A stretch of 64,000 nucleotides of DNA, taken from assembly GCA_949710005.1 (NCBI GenBank), contig OX453279.1:19240014-19304013 (forward strand). Direction: 5' to 3'. Below the pieces are notes generated by a model. The model was not told the DNA's origin. It searched no databases and saw nothing but the letters and a program-made list of their open reading frames with translations. The DNA is from Ricordea florida. Taxonomy: Eukaryota > Cnidaria > Anthozoa > Corallimorpharia > Ricordeidae. Position 1 is the first letter of the stretch. The number at the start of each line of letters is the position of its first letter. Positions 48,976 to 58,665 of this stretch are shown here, piece after piece. Made by a program: the position numbers and the translations under genes.

Positions 48976-49345
48976 CAGTAATTTCGGAAATTACAAGTGG
49001 AAACTTAGCAAGAGAAGTTTCGATAGCAGCTCTAGAAAGCATTTTTTTTACAGGATTGTACAACATTGTAAACTGAGTTTCCTTGCCGGGCAAGGCTTCA
49101 CATTCATAAATGCCAAAGAAAAGTTTTGGCGTTGCGTTACAATCTTCTATAGGTGAAATCATGAATTCTACCATTTGCTCTATTTTCTTGCCAGGATCGT
49201 CTAAACAATCCCAAGTTACAGTTTGTAAATTAATTGTCCATTTTGCTTGTAAAATGTCAGCCTTGGAGCCAAAACCTAGCCAGTTTATCCATCCGTCGAG
49301 AGTATCTTTACCTTCAGACTTTGTAGATTGGGTTGCTTTCGACAT
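48947..49345 (-). CDS. orfB, unit 19
   Basis: Intact with Gly105Arg (AGA; plus-strand GCTCTAG creates an XbaI-like TCTAGA), shared only with unit 21. Confidence 0.65.
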   Translation of the reverse strand: MSKATQSTKSEGKDTLDGWINWLGFGSKADILQAKWTINLQTVTWDCLDDPGKKIEQMVEFMISPIEDCNATPKLFFGIYECEALPGKETQFTMLYNPVKKMLSRAAIETSLAKFPLVISEITVDRKEDEED

Positions 49346-49418
49346 CACTGTTTTCGTCTTCTTCTTTAGTGAGATCTAGAAAGAAAAATATACCATAAAT
49401 AGGCTGATAGTAGGTATG

Positions 49419-50252
49419 TTATAAAAAGTCCCGTAACTTACCGATCAAATCAACTTGAATCTTGGCGTTTCTGGTAGTTTTCAGCTTGTCCGTTTGCGTA
49501 AATGCTGCAGCAAAATTTCGCTTCTCCAAGTTTAGACGCTTTGGCCGTTGTCGGGTAGCTCTTTTGAGCGCCACTTTAGCTTTGGCAGCAGCGTTGTCAA
49601 TCAACGACTTGTCAGGAGTCTTCCGGACGAAATAAGTGATTCTTTCATCGCCTTCTCTAAGTGTCGGATTTAGAGTGGCAGTTTTAATTCCGCGCCCTGG
49701 GGAGCTAGACTGACCGTCGTTTAGGATCTCGAAAAGTTCACGATAATCCATATCTCTGGAATAGAGATATTCGGGCCTTTTTTCAATGCTGGAATCGTTT
49801 TCTAAGGCCATTTTAGTACTAAGAATAGTAATATTCTTAGCGTCCTCCTCCAAGGCCGGCCATAATACACGAAGGAAACCATCGACGTTATACTTCTCGT
49901 CATCAGACGGATAAAACACTTCGACCTCTTGAAAACGATATCGCAGATTAGTTTTCTGCCACACGATAGATATGACACGCAGTTTGACAAGGTCACCAGC
50001 TTTTTTTCCAGCATCGGGATAACACGTGAACATCCAATTATAACTACGTGGGAGAGGTGAAACGTGCGGCTCATAATACTCGAAGCTTTTAACGAAAGCG
50101 CTCTCGCTCAAATAGCCTTTCGATTCAATAAAGGCTCTGTAACTCCCTTCTCGTTCTATCCACTTCGATTTGATGCCAAAAGCGACTAACTGTTTAAACT
50201 CGTCGCTTGTTTTCGATAAGAAATTGATGAGTTGCTGTATACGTGAAGCCAT
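49419..50252 (-). CDS. orfA, unit 19
   Basis: Intact, common protein form. Intron 1 at 49376-49441. Confidence 0.7.
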   Translation of the reverse strand: MASRIQQLINFLSKTSDEFKQLVAFGIKSKWIEREGSYRAFIESKGYLSESAFVKSFEYYEPHVSPLPRSYNWMFTCYPDAGKKAGDLVKLRVISIVWQKTNLRYRFQEVEVFYPSDDEKYNVDGFLRVLWPALEEDAKNITILSTKMALENDSSIEKRPEYLYSRDMDYRELFEILNDGQSSSPGRGIKTATLNPTLREGDERITYFVRKTPDKSLIDNAAAKAKVALKRATRQRPKRLNLEKRNFAAAFTQTDKLKTTRNAKIQVDLIGKLRDFL

Positions 50253-50357
50253 GTTTGCAAATGAATAAAAGCCACACGGGTCTGAATATAACAAACTTTA
50301 TTAACAAGAATAACTGGTTCTAAAAACTTGTTTGACCGCGTCTAAAAACCGGTTTGA

Positions 50358-50477
50358 CTGGTTATGCTAATTGAAAACCGGTTATGCAAATTGAAAACCG
50401 GTTATGCAAATTGAAAACCGGTTATGCAAATTGAAAACCGGTTATGCAAATTGAAAACCGGTTATGCAAATTGAAAA
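50358..50477. repeat. 20-bp minisatellite, 6 monomers
   Basis: Variant first monomer plus five canonical. Confidence 0.95.
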
Positions 50478-50484
50478 ACTTATA

Positions 50485-51702
50485 TCACAGCGTATTTAAT
50501 CTCTGCGTGTTCTGCCTTTCTATCAGTTTGTTGATTTCCTCCTCGAGTAAATCTACGTAATGAACCCTGTAGACAAACTGCACTTTTCCCAAGGGTTTTT
50601 GACCGTAAGCTGAAGCTCCCTGCATTTCTCCTACCATTAACGTGTTTAAAACTAAACTTAAATTTTCTAACAGCAAGCCATGTCCCGCACCGTCAGTAAA
50701 TTTAAATTCCTGAATTTGTTTTCCTTTGCGATAAAACATAGGAACGCCACTCGCTGCATTAGGCAAGTCCCACGAAATAATTCCTGGCGGTTCCATCTCT
50801 AACTCTGCCACAAAAGGACCAGAAAATTTGAGCGCTCCAGGATCGGCAAAAGAAATTACCTTATCGCCAGTACTATTGACAGTAACATCTACTCCTACCT
50901 CCTGGATTCCAATAACGCCAGCTAAAGCGCCTTCATTTACAATATCACCCGTAAGATTTCCTTCGGGAAAAGTAATTTCAGCTTCAGGAGCTTTGATTTC
51001 TCCTGTAAGGGTTGCTTTCATTTTCATTTCGCCTGAATTACCTGCATTTGAAGGCCAGAAAGCGGCTTCTAGTAACCTGGCTTCTAATATCTTTTGTGTG
51101 CCTTCTTCAAAGCGAATGTAGTCTAAATATTCCGAGTTTGTAACGGGACTGTAACTGGGAAATACATTCTGAGGCGTTTTTACAACTTCAACATCGGGTT
51201 CAACTTTCGCATCAATAATACTTGCATAATATTCAACCCACTGACCTGTCATGCCGCTCTCATAATCATGAAAATAATTCGCTTCGGGAAAAGAAATTAC
51301 CGCTCTAAGCAATTCTATTTTAGGTTTTCTAAATTTCTTTTGAATTTCTTTGGGTGTAAATTGCATGGCGATCATCATCAAGAAGTTTGGATCTTCTAAA
51401 GGATCGTTGTAAAAATTCATCTTGAAACTAATGACCTTCCACTCTTCATCTTTCTGATCTACTGTCTCAAATGGCAGATCTAAATATTTCTGTAACACAA
51501 ACAGGCCGCTTTTTCCCGTTAAGTTTAATGGATCTTTACGGCCCATTATTGTACTATTACTAGATCTACTGGCTCTTCTTTTCTTCGGTCCATCTACAGA
51601 ATCAAATGGCTTTAGTCCAGTCAATTTTCCTTCATGATATGCACGCTTTCCTGCTGCCACACGGTTGGGATTTTTAGTCTTCTTCGTCTTCTTTTCTGTC
51701 AA
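50485..51702 (-). CDS. orfC, unit 20
   Basis: Intact. Met53, Val180, Glu392Lys, Gln400. Predicted exon starts at 51695. Confidence 0.75.
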   Translation of the reverse strand: MTEKKTKKTKNPNRVAAGKRAYHEGKLTGLKPFDSVDGPKKRRASRSSNSTIMGRKDPLNLTGKSGLFVLQKYLDLPFETVDQKDEEWKVISFKMNFYNDPLEDPNFLMMIAMQFTPKEIQKKFRKPKIELLRAVISFPEANYFHDYESGMTGQWVEYYASIIDAKVEPDVEVVKTPQNVFPSYSPVTNSEYLDYIRFEEGTQKILEARLLEAAFWPSNAGNSGEMKMKATLTGEIKAPEAEITFPEGNLTGDIVNEGALAGVIGIQEVGVDVTVNSTGDKVISFADPGALKFSGPFVAELEMEPPGIISWDLPNAASGVPMFYRKGKQIQEFKFTDGAGHGLLLENLSLVLNTLMVGEMQGASAYGQKPLGKVQFVYRVHYVDLLEEEINKLIERQNTQRLNTL

Positions 51703-52072
51703 CAGTAATTTCGGAAATTACAAGTGGAAACTTAGCAAGAGAAGTTTCGATAGCAGCTCCAGAAAGCATTTTTTTTACAGGATTGTACAACATTGTAAAC
51801 TGAGTTTCCTTGCCGGGCAAGGCTTCACATTCATAAATGCCAAAGAAAAGTTTTGGCGTTGCGTTACAATCTTCTATAGGTGAAATCATGAATTCTACCA
51901 TTTGCTCTATTTTCTTGCCAGGATCGTCTAAACAATCCCAAGTTACAGTTTGTAAATTAATTGTCCATTTTGCTTGTAAAATGTCAGCCTTGGAGCCAAA
52001 ACCTAGCCAGTTTATCCATCCGTCGAGAGTATCTTTACCTTCAGACTTTGTAGATTGGGTTGCTTTCGACAT
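51674..52072 (-). CDS. orfB, unit 20
   Basis: Intact 132 aa, Gly105. Confidence 0.65.
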   Translation of the reverse strand: MSKATQSTKSEGKDTLDGWINWLGFGSKADILQAKWTINLQTVTWDCLDDPGKKIEQMVEFMISPIEDCNATPKLFFGIYECEALPGKETQFTMLYNPVKKMLSGAAIETSLAKFPLVISEITVDRKEDEED

Positions 52073-52145
52073 CACTGTTTTCGTCTTCTTCTTTAGTGAG
52101 ATCTAGAAAGAAAAATATACCATAAATAGGCTGATAGTAGGTATG

Positions 52146-52979
52146 TTATAAAAAGTCCCGTAACTTACCGATCAAATCAACTTGAATCTTGGCGTTTCTG
52201 GTAGTTTTCAGCTTGTCCGTTTGCGTAAATGCTGCAGCAAAATTTCGCTTCTCCAAGTTTAGACGCTTTGGCCGTTGTCGGGTAGCTCTTTTGAGCGCCA
52301 CTTTAGCTTTGGCAGCAGCGTTGTCAATCAACGACTTGTCAGGAGTCTTCCGGACGAAATAAGTGATTCTTTCATCGCCTTCTCTAAGTGTCGGATTTAG
52401 AGTGGCAGTTTTAATTCCGCGCCCTGGGGAGCTAGACTGACCGTCGTTTAGGATCTCGAAAAGTTCACGATAATCCATATCTCTGGAATAGAGATATTCG
52501 GGCCTTTTTTCAATGCTGGAATCGTTTTCTAAGGCCATTTTAGTACTAAGAATAGTAATATTCTTAGCGTCCTCCTCCAAGGCCGGCCATAATACACGAA
52601 GGAAACCATCGACGTTATACTTCTCGTCATCAGACGGATAAAACACTTCGACCTCTTGAAAACGATATCGCAGATTAGTTTTCTGCCACACGATAGATAT
52701 GACACGCAGTTTGACAAGGTCACCAGCTTTTTTTCCAGCATCGGGATAACACGTGAACATCCAATTATAACTACGTGGGAGAGGTGAAACGTGCGGCTCA
52801 TAATACTCGAAGCTTTTAACGAAAGCGCTCTCGCTCAAATAGCCTTTCGATTCAATAAAGGCTCTGTAACTCCCTTCTCGTTCTATCCACTTCGATTTGA
52901 TGCCAAAAGCGACTAACTGTTTAAACTCGTCGCTTGTTTTCGATAAGAAATTGATGAGTTGCTGTATACGTGAAGCCAT
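52146..52979 (-). CDS. orfA, unit 20
   Basis: Intact, common protein form. Intron 1 at 52103-52168. Confidence 0.7.
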   Translation of the reverse strand: MASRIQQLINFLSKTSDEFKQLVAFGIKSKWIEREGSYRAFIESKGYLSESAFVKSFEYYEPHVSPLPRSYNWMFTCYPDAGKKAGDLVKLRVISIVWQKTNLRYRFQEVEVFYPSDDEKYNVDGFLRVLWPALEEDAKNITILSTKMALENDSSIEKRPEYLYSRDMDYRELFEILNDGQSSSPGRGIKTATLNPTLREGDERITYFVRKTPDKSLIDNAAAKAKVALKRATRQRPKRLNLEKRNFAAAFTQTDKLKTTRNAKIQVDLIGKLRDFL

Positions 52980-53084
52980 GTTTGCAAATGAATAAAAGCC
53001 ACACGGGTCTGAATATAACAAACTTTATTAACAAGAATAACTGGTTCTAAAAACTTGTTTGACCGCGTCTAAAAACCGGTTTGA

Positions 53085-53204
53085 CTGGTTATGCTAATTG
53101 AAAACCGGTTATGCAAATTGAAAACCGGTTATGCAAATTGAAAACCGGTTATGCAAATTGAAAACCGGTTATGCAAATTGAAAACCGGTTATGCAAATTG
53201 AAAA
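53085..53204. repeat. 20-bp minisatellite, 6 monomers
   Basis: Variant first monomer plus five canonical. Confidence 0.95.
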
Positions 53205-53211
53205 ACTTATA

Positions 53212-54429
53212 TCACAGCGTATTTAATCTCTGCGTGTTCTGCCTTTCTATCAGTTTGTTGATTTCCTCCTCGAGTAAATCTACGTAATGAACCCTGTAGA
53301 CAAACTGCACTTTTCCCAAGGGTTTTTGACCGTAAGCTGAAGCTCCCTGCATTTCTCCTACCATTAACGTGTTTAAAACTAAACTTAAATTTTCTAACAG
53401 CAAGCCATGTCCCGCACCGTCAGTAAATTTAAATTCCTGAATTTGTTTTCCTTTGCGATAAAACATAGGAACGCCACTCGCTGCATTAGGCAAGTCCCAC
53501 GAAATAATTCCTGGCGGTTCCATCTCTAACTCTGCCACAAAAGGACCAGAAAATTTGAGCGCTCCAGGATCGGCAAAAGAAATTACCTTATCGCCAGTAC
53601 TATTGACAGTAACATCTACTCCTACCTCCTGGATTCCAATAACGCCAGCTAAAGCGCCTTCATTTACAATATCACCCGTAAGATTTCCTTCGGGAAAAGT
53701 AATTTCAGCTTCAGGAGCTTTGATTTCTCCTGTAAGGGTTGCTTTCATTTTCATTTCGCCTGAATTACCTGCATTTGAAGGCCAGAAAGCGGCTTCTAGT
53801 AACCTGGCTTCTAATATCTTTTGTGTGCCTTCTTCAAAGCGAATGTAGTCTAAATATTCCGAGTTTGTAACGGGACTGTAACTGGGAAATACATTCTGAG
53901 GCGTTTTTACAACTTCAACATCGGGTTCAACTTTCGCATCAATAATACTTGCATAATATTCAACCCACTGACCTGTCATGCCGCTCTCATAATCATGAAA
54001 ATAATTCGCTTCGGGAAAAGAAATTACCGCTCTAAGCAATTCTATTTTAGGTTTTCTAAATTTCTTTTGAATTTCTTTGGGTGTAAATTGCATGGCGATC
54101 ATCATCAAGAAGTTTGGATCTTCTAAAGGATCGTTGTAAAAATTCATCTTGAAACTAATGACCTTCCACTCTTCATCTTTCTGATCTACTGTCTCAAATG
54201 GCAGATCTAAATATTTCTGTAACACAAACAGGCCGCTTTTTCCCGTTAAGTTTAATGGATCTTTACGGCCTATTATTGTACTATTACTAGATCTACTGGC
54301 TCTTCTTTTCTTCGGTCCATCTACAGAATCAAATGGCTTTAGTCCAGTCAATTTTCCGTCATGATATGCACGCTTTCCTGCTGCCACACGGTTGGGAGTT
54401 TTAGTCTTCTTCGTCTTCTTTTCTGTCAA
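53212..54429 (-). CDS. orfC, unit 21
   Basis: Intact. Thr11, Asp24, Ile53, Lys392, as in unit 19. Predicted exon starts at 54422. Confidence 0.75.
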   Translation of the reverse strand: MTEKKTKKTKTPNRVAAGKRAYHDGKLTGLKPFDSVDGPKKRRASRSSNSTIIGRKDPLNLTGKSGLFVLQKYLDLPFETVDQKDEEWKVISFKMNFYNDPLEDPNFLMMIAMQFTPKEIQKKFRKPKIELLRAVISFPEANYFHDYESGMTGQWVEYYASIIDAKVEPDVEVVKTPQNVFPSYSPVTNSEYLDYIRFEEGTQKILEARLLEAAFWPSNAGNSGEMKMKATLTGEIKAPEAEITFPEGNLTGDIVNEGALAGVIGIQEVGVDVTVNSTGDKVISFADPGALKFSGPFVAELEMEPPGIISWDLPNAASGVPMFYRKGKQIQEFKFTDGAGHGLLLENLSLVLNTLMVGEMQGASAYGQKPLGKVQFVYRVHYVDLLEEEINKLIERQNTQRLNTL

Positions 54430-54799
54430 CAGTAATTTCGGAAATTACAAGTGGAAACTTAGCAAGAGAAGTTTCGATAGCAGCTCTAGAAAGCATTTTT
54501 TTTACAGGATTGTACAACATTGTAAACTGAGTTTCCTTGCCGGGCAAGGCTTCACATTCATAAATGCCAAAGAAAAGTTTTGGCGTTGCGTTACAATCTT
54601 CTATAGGTGAAATCATGAATTCTACCATTTGCTCTATTTTCTTGCCAGGATCGTCTAAACAATCCCAAGTTACAGTTTGTAAATTAATTGTCCATTTTGC
54701 TTGTAAAATGTCAGCCTTGGAGCCAAAACCTAGCCAGTTTATCCATCCGTCGAGAGTATCTTTACCTTCAGACTTTGTAGATTGGGTTGCTTTCGACAT
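54401..54799 (-). CDS. orfB, unit 21
   Basis: Intact with Gly105Arg, as in unit 19. Confidence 0.65.
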   Translation of the reverse strand: MSKATQSTKSEGKDTLDGWINWLGFGSKADILQAKWTINLQTVTWDCLDDPGKKIEQMVEFMISPIEDCNATPKLFFGIYECEALPGKETQFTMLYNPVKKMLSRAAIETSLAKFPLVISEITVDRKEDEED

Positions 54800-54872
54800 C
54801 ACTGTTTTCGTCTTCTTCTTTAGTGAGATCTAGAAAGAAAAATATACCATAAATAGGCTGATAGTAGGTATG

Positions 54873-55706
54873 TTATAAAAAGTCCCGTAACTTACCGATC
54901 AAATCAACTTGAATCTTGGCGTTTCTGGTAGTTTTCAGCTTGTCCGTTTGCGTAAATGCTGCAGCAAAATTTCGCTTCTCCAAGTTTAGACGCTTTGGCC
55001 GTTGTCGGGTAGCTCTTTTGAGCGCCACTTTAGCTTTGGCAGCAGCGTTGTCAATCAACGACTTGTCAGGAGTCTTCCGGACGAAATAAGTGATTCTTTC
55101 ATCGCCTTCTCTAAGTGTCGGATTTAGAGTGGCAGTTTTAATTCCGCGCCCTGGGGAGCTAGACTGACCGTCGTTTAGGATCTCGAAAAGTTCACGATAA
55201 TCCATATCTCTGGAATAGAGATATTCGGGCCTTTTTTCAATGCTGGAATCGTTTTCTAAGGCCATTTTAGTACTAAGAATAGTAATATTCTTAGCGTCCT
55301 CCTCCAAGGCCGGCCATAATACACGAAGGAAACCATCGACGTTATACTTCTCGTCATCAGACGGATAAAACACTTCGACCTCTTGAAAACGATATCGCAG
55401 ATTAGTTTTCTGCCACACGATAGATATGACACGCAGTTTGACAAGGTCACCAGCTTTTTTTCCAGCATCGGGATAACACGTGAACATCCAATTATAACTA
55501 CGTGGGAGAGGTGAAACGTGCGGCTCATAATACTCGAAGCTTTTAACGAAAGCGCTCTCGCTCAAATAGCCTTTCGATTCAATAAAGGCTCTGTAACTCC
55601 CTTCTCGTTCTATCCACTTCGATTTGATGCCAAAAGCGACTAACTGTTTAAACTCGTCGCTTGTTTTCGATAAGAAATTGATGAGTTGCTGTATACGTGA
55701 AGCCAT
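54873..55706 (-). CDS. orfA, unit 21
   Basis: Intact, common protein form. Intron 1 at 54830-54895. Confidence 0.7.
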   Translation of the reverse strand: MASRIQQLINFLSKTSDEFKQLVAFGIKSKWIEREGSYRAFIESKGYLSESAFVKSFEYYEPHVSPLPRSYNWMFTCYPDAGKKAGDLVKLRVISIVWQKTNLRYRFQEVEVFYPSDDEKYNVDGFLRVLWPALEEDAKNITILSTKMALENDSSIEKRPEYLYSRDMDYRELFEILNDGQSSSPGRGIKTATLNPTLREGDERITYFVRKTPDKSLIDNAAAKAKVALKRATRQRPKRLNLEKRNFAAAFTQTDKLKTTRNAKIQVDLIGKLRDFL

Positions 55707-55811
55707 GTTTGCAAATGAATAAAAGCCACACGGGTCTGAATATAACAAACTTTATTAACAAGAATAACTGGTTCTAAAAACTTGTTTGACCGCGTCTAAA
55801 AACCGGTTTGA

Positions 55812-55931
55812 CTGGTTATGCTAATTGAAAACCGGTTATGCAAATTGAAAACCGGTTATGCAAATTGAAAACCGGTTATGCAAATTGAAAACCGGTTATG
55901 CAAATTGAAAACCGGTTATGCAAATTGAAAA
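55812..55931. repeat. 20-bp minisatellite, 6 monomers
   Basis: Variant first monomer plus five canonical. Confidence 0.95.
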
Positions 55932-55938
55932 ACTTATA

Positions 55939-57156
55939 TCACAGCGTATTTAATCTCTGCGTGTTCTGCCTTTCTATCAGTTTGTTGATTTCCTCCTCGA
56001 GTAAATCTACGTAATGAACCCTGTAGACAAACTGCACTTTTCCCAAGGGTTTTTGACCGTAAGCTGAAGCTCCCTGCATTTCTCCTACCATTAACGTGTT
56101 TAAAACTAAACTTAAATTTTCTAACAGCAAGCCATGTCCCGCACCGTCAGTAAATTTAAATTCCTGAATTTGTTTTCCTTTGCGATAAAACATAGGAACG
56201 CCACTCGCTGCATTAGGCAAGTCCCACGAAATAATTCCTGGCGGTTCCATCTCTAACTCTGCCACAAAAGGACCAGAAAATTTGAGCGCTCCAGGATCGG
56301 CAAAAGAAATTACCTTATCGCCAGTACTATTGACAGTAACATCTACTCCTACCTCCTGGATTCCAATAACGCCAGCTAAAGCGCCTTCATTTACAATATC
56401 ACCCGTAAGATTTCCTTCGGGAAAAGTAATTTCAGCTTCAGGAGCTTTGATTTCTCCTGTAAGGGTTGCTTTCATTTTCATTTCGCCTGAATTACCTGCA
56501 TTTGAAGGCCAGAAAGCGGCTTCTAGTAACCTGGCTTCTAATATCTTTTGTGTGCCTTCTTCAAAGCGAATGTAGTCTAAATATTCCGAGTTTGTAACGG
56601 GACTGTAACTGGGAAATACATTCTGAGGCGTTTTTACAACTTCAACATCGGGTTCAACTTTCGCATCAATAATACTTGCATAATATTCAACCCACTGACC
56701 TGTCATGCCGCTCTCATAATCATGAAAATAATTCGCTTCGGGAAAAGAAATTACCGCTCTAAGCAATTCTATTTTAGGTTTTCTAAATTTCTTTTGAATT
56801 TCTTTGGGTGTAAATTGCATGGCGATCATCATCAAGAAGTTTGGATCTTCTAAAGGATCGTTGTAAAAATTCATCTTGAAACTAATGACCTTCCACTCTT
56901 CATCTTTCTGATCTACTGTCTCAAATGGCAGATCTAAATATTTCTGTAACACAAACAGGCCGCTTTTTCCCGTTAAGTTTAATGGATCTTTACGGCCCAT
57001 TATTGTACTATTACTAGATCTACTGGCTCTTCTTTTCTTCGGTCCATCTACAGAATCAAATGGCTTTAGTCCAGTCAATTTTCCTTCATGATATGCACGC
57101 TTTCCTGCTGCCACACGGTTGGGATTTTTAGTCTTCTTCGTCTTCTTTTCTGTCAA
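55939..57156 (-). CDS. orfC, unit 22
   Basis: Intact. Met53, Lys392, as in unit 20. Predicted exon starts at 57149. Confidence 0.75.
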   Translation of the reverse strand: MTEKKTKKTKNPNRVAAGKRAYHEGKLTGLKPFDSVDGPKKRRASRSSNSTIMGRKDPLNLTGKSGLFVLQKYLDLPFETVDQKDEEWKVISFKMNFYNDPLEDPNFLMMIAMQFTPKEIQKKFRKPKIELLRAVISFPEANYFHDYESGMTGQWVEYYASIIDAKVEPDVEVVKTPQNVFPSYSPVTNSEYLDYIRFEEGTQKILEARLLEAAFWPSNAGNSGEMKMKATLTGEIKAPEAEITFPEGNLTGDIVNEGALAGVIGIQEVGVDVTVNSTGDKVISFADPGALKFSGPFVAELEMEPPGIISWDLPNAASGVPMFYRKGKQIQEFKFTDGAGHGLLLENLSLVLNTLMVGEMQGASAYGQKPLGKVQFVYRVHYVDLLEEEINKLIERQNTQRLNTL

Positions 57157-57526
57157 CAGTAATTTCGGAAATTACAAGTGGAAACTTAGCAAGAGAAGTT
57201 TCGATAGCAGCTCCAGAAAGCATTTTTTTTACAGGATTGTACAACATTGTAAACTGAGTTTCCTTGCCGGGCAAGGCTTCACATTCATAAATGCCAAAGA
57301 AAAGTTTTGGCGTTGCGTTACAATCTTCTATAGGTGAAATCATGAATTCTACCATTTGCTCTATTTTCTTGCCAGGATCGTCTAAACAATCCCAAGTTAC
57401 AGTTTGTAAATTAATTGTCCATTTTGCTTGTAAAATGTCAGCCTTGGAGCCAAAACCTAGCCAGTTTATCCATCCGTCGAGAGTATCTTTACCTTCAGAC
57501 TTTGTAGATTGGGTTGCTTTCGACAT
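57128..57526 (-). CDS. orfB, unit 22
   Basis: Intact 132 aa, Gly105. Confidence 0.65.
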   Translation of the reverse strand: MSKATQSTKSEGKDTLDGWINWLGFGSKADILQAKWTINLQTVTWDCLDDPGKKIEQMVEFMISPIEDCNATPKLFFGIYECEALPGKETQFTMLYNPVKKMLSGAAIETSLAKFPLVISEITVDRKEDEED

Positions 57527-57599
57527 CACTGTTTTCGTCTTCTTCTTTAGTGAGATCTAGAAAGAAAAATATACCATAAATAGGCTGATAGTAGGTATG

Positions 57600-58433
57600 T
57601 TATAAAAAGTCCCGTAACTTACCGATCAAATCAACTTGAATCTTGGCGTTTCTGGTAGTTTTCAGCTTGTCCGTTTGCGTAAATGCTGCAGCAAAATTTC
57701 GCTTCTCCAAGTTTAGACGCTTTGGCCGTTGTCGGGTAGCTCTTTTGAGCGCCACTTTAGCTTTGGCAGCAGCGTTGTCAATCAACGACTTGTCAGGAGT
57801 CTTCCGGACGAAATAAGTGATTCTTTCATCGCCTTCTCTAAGTGTCGGATTTAGAGTGGCAGTTTTAATTCCGCGCCCTGGGGAGCTAGACTGACCGTCG
57901 TTTAGGATCTCGAAAAGTTCACGATAATCCATATCTCTGGAATAGAGATATTCGGGCCTTTTTTCAATGCTGGAATCGTTTTCTAAGGCCATTTTAGTAC
58001 TAAGAATAGTAATATTCTTAGCGTCCTCCTCCAAGGCCGGCCATAATACACGAAGGAAACCATCGACGTTATACTTCTCGTCATCAGACGGATAAAACAC
58101 TTCGACCTCTTGAAAACGATATCGCAGATTAGTTTTCTGCCACACGATAGATATGACACGCAGTTTGACAAGGTCACCAGCTTTTTTTCCAGCATCGGGA
58201 TAACACGTGAACATCCAATTATAACTACGTGGGAGAGGTGAAACGTGCGGCTCATAATACTCGAAGCTTTTAACGAAAGCGCTCTCGCTCAAATAGCCTT
58301 TCGATTCAATAAAGGCTCTGTAACTCCCTTCTCGTTCTATCCACTTCGATTTGATGCCAAAAGCGACTAACTGTTTAAACTCGTCGCTTGTTTTCGATAA
58401 GAAATTGATGAGTTGCTGTATACGTGAAGCCAT
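57600..58433 (-). CDS. orfA, unit 22
   Basis: Intact, common protein form. Intron 1 at 57557-57622. Confidence 0.7.
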   Translation of the reverse strand: MASRIQQLINFLSKTSDEFKQLVAFGIKSKWIEREGSYRAFIESKGYLSESAFVKSFEYYEPHVSPLPRSYNWMFTCYPDAGKKAGDLVKLRVISIVWQKTNLRYRFQEVEVFYPSDDEKYNVDGFLRVLWPALEEDAKNITILSTKMALENDSSIEKRPEYLYSRDMDYRELFEILNDGQSSSPGRGIKTATLNPTLREGDERITYFVRKTPDKSLIDNAAAKAKVALKRATRQRPKRLNLEKRNFAAAFTQTDKLKTTRNAKIQVDLIGKLRDFL

Positions 58434-58538
58434 GTTTGCAAATGAATAAAAGCCACACGGGTCTGAATATAACAAACTTTATTAACAAGAATAACTGGTT
58501 CTAAAAACTTGTTTGACCGCGTCTAAAAACCGGTTTGA

Positions 58539-58658
58539 CTGGTTATGCTAATTGAAAACCGGTTATGCAAATTGAAAACCGGTTATGCAAATTGAAAACC
58601 GGTTATGCAAATTGAAAACCGGTTATGCAAATTGAAAACCGGTTATGCAAATTGAAAA
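58539..58658. repeat. 20-bp minisatellite, 6 monomers
   Basis: Variant first monomer plus five canonical. Confidence 0.95.
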
Positions 58659-58665
58659 ACTTATA

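Larger units (their letters stand above)
47758..58665. repeat. Higher-order repeat: two copies of a 5454-bp two-unit block
   Basis: 47758-53211 and 53212-58665 carry the same alternation. The first orfC of each block has Thr11, Asp24, Ile53 and Lys392, and its orfB has Arg105. The second orfC has Asn11, Glu24, Met53 and Lys392, and its orfB has Gly105. Every minisatellite inside has six monomers. No difference between the two blocks was noticed, which points to a recent duplication of a dimer. Confidence 0.85.
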
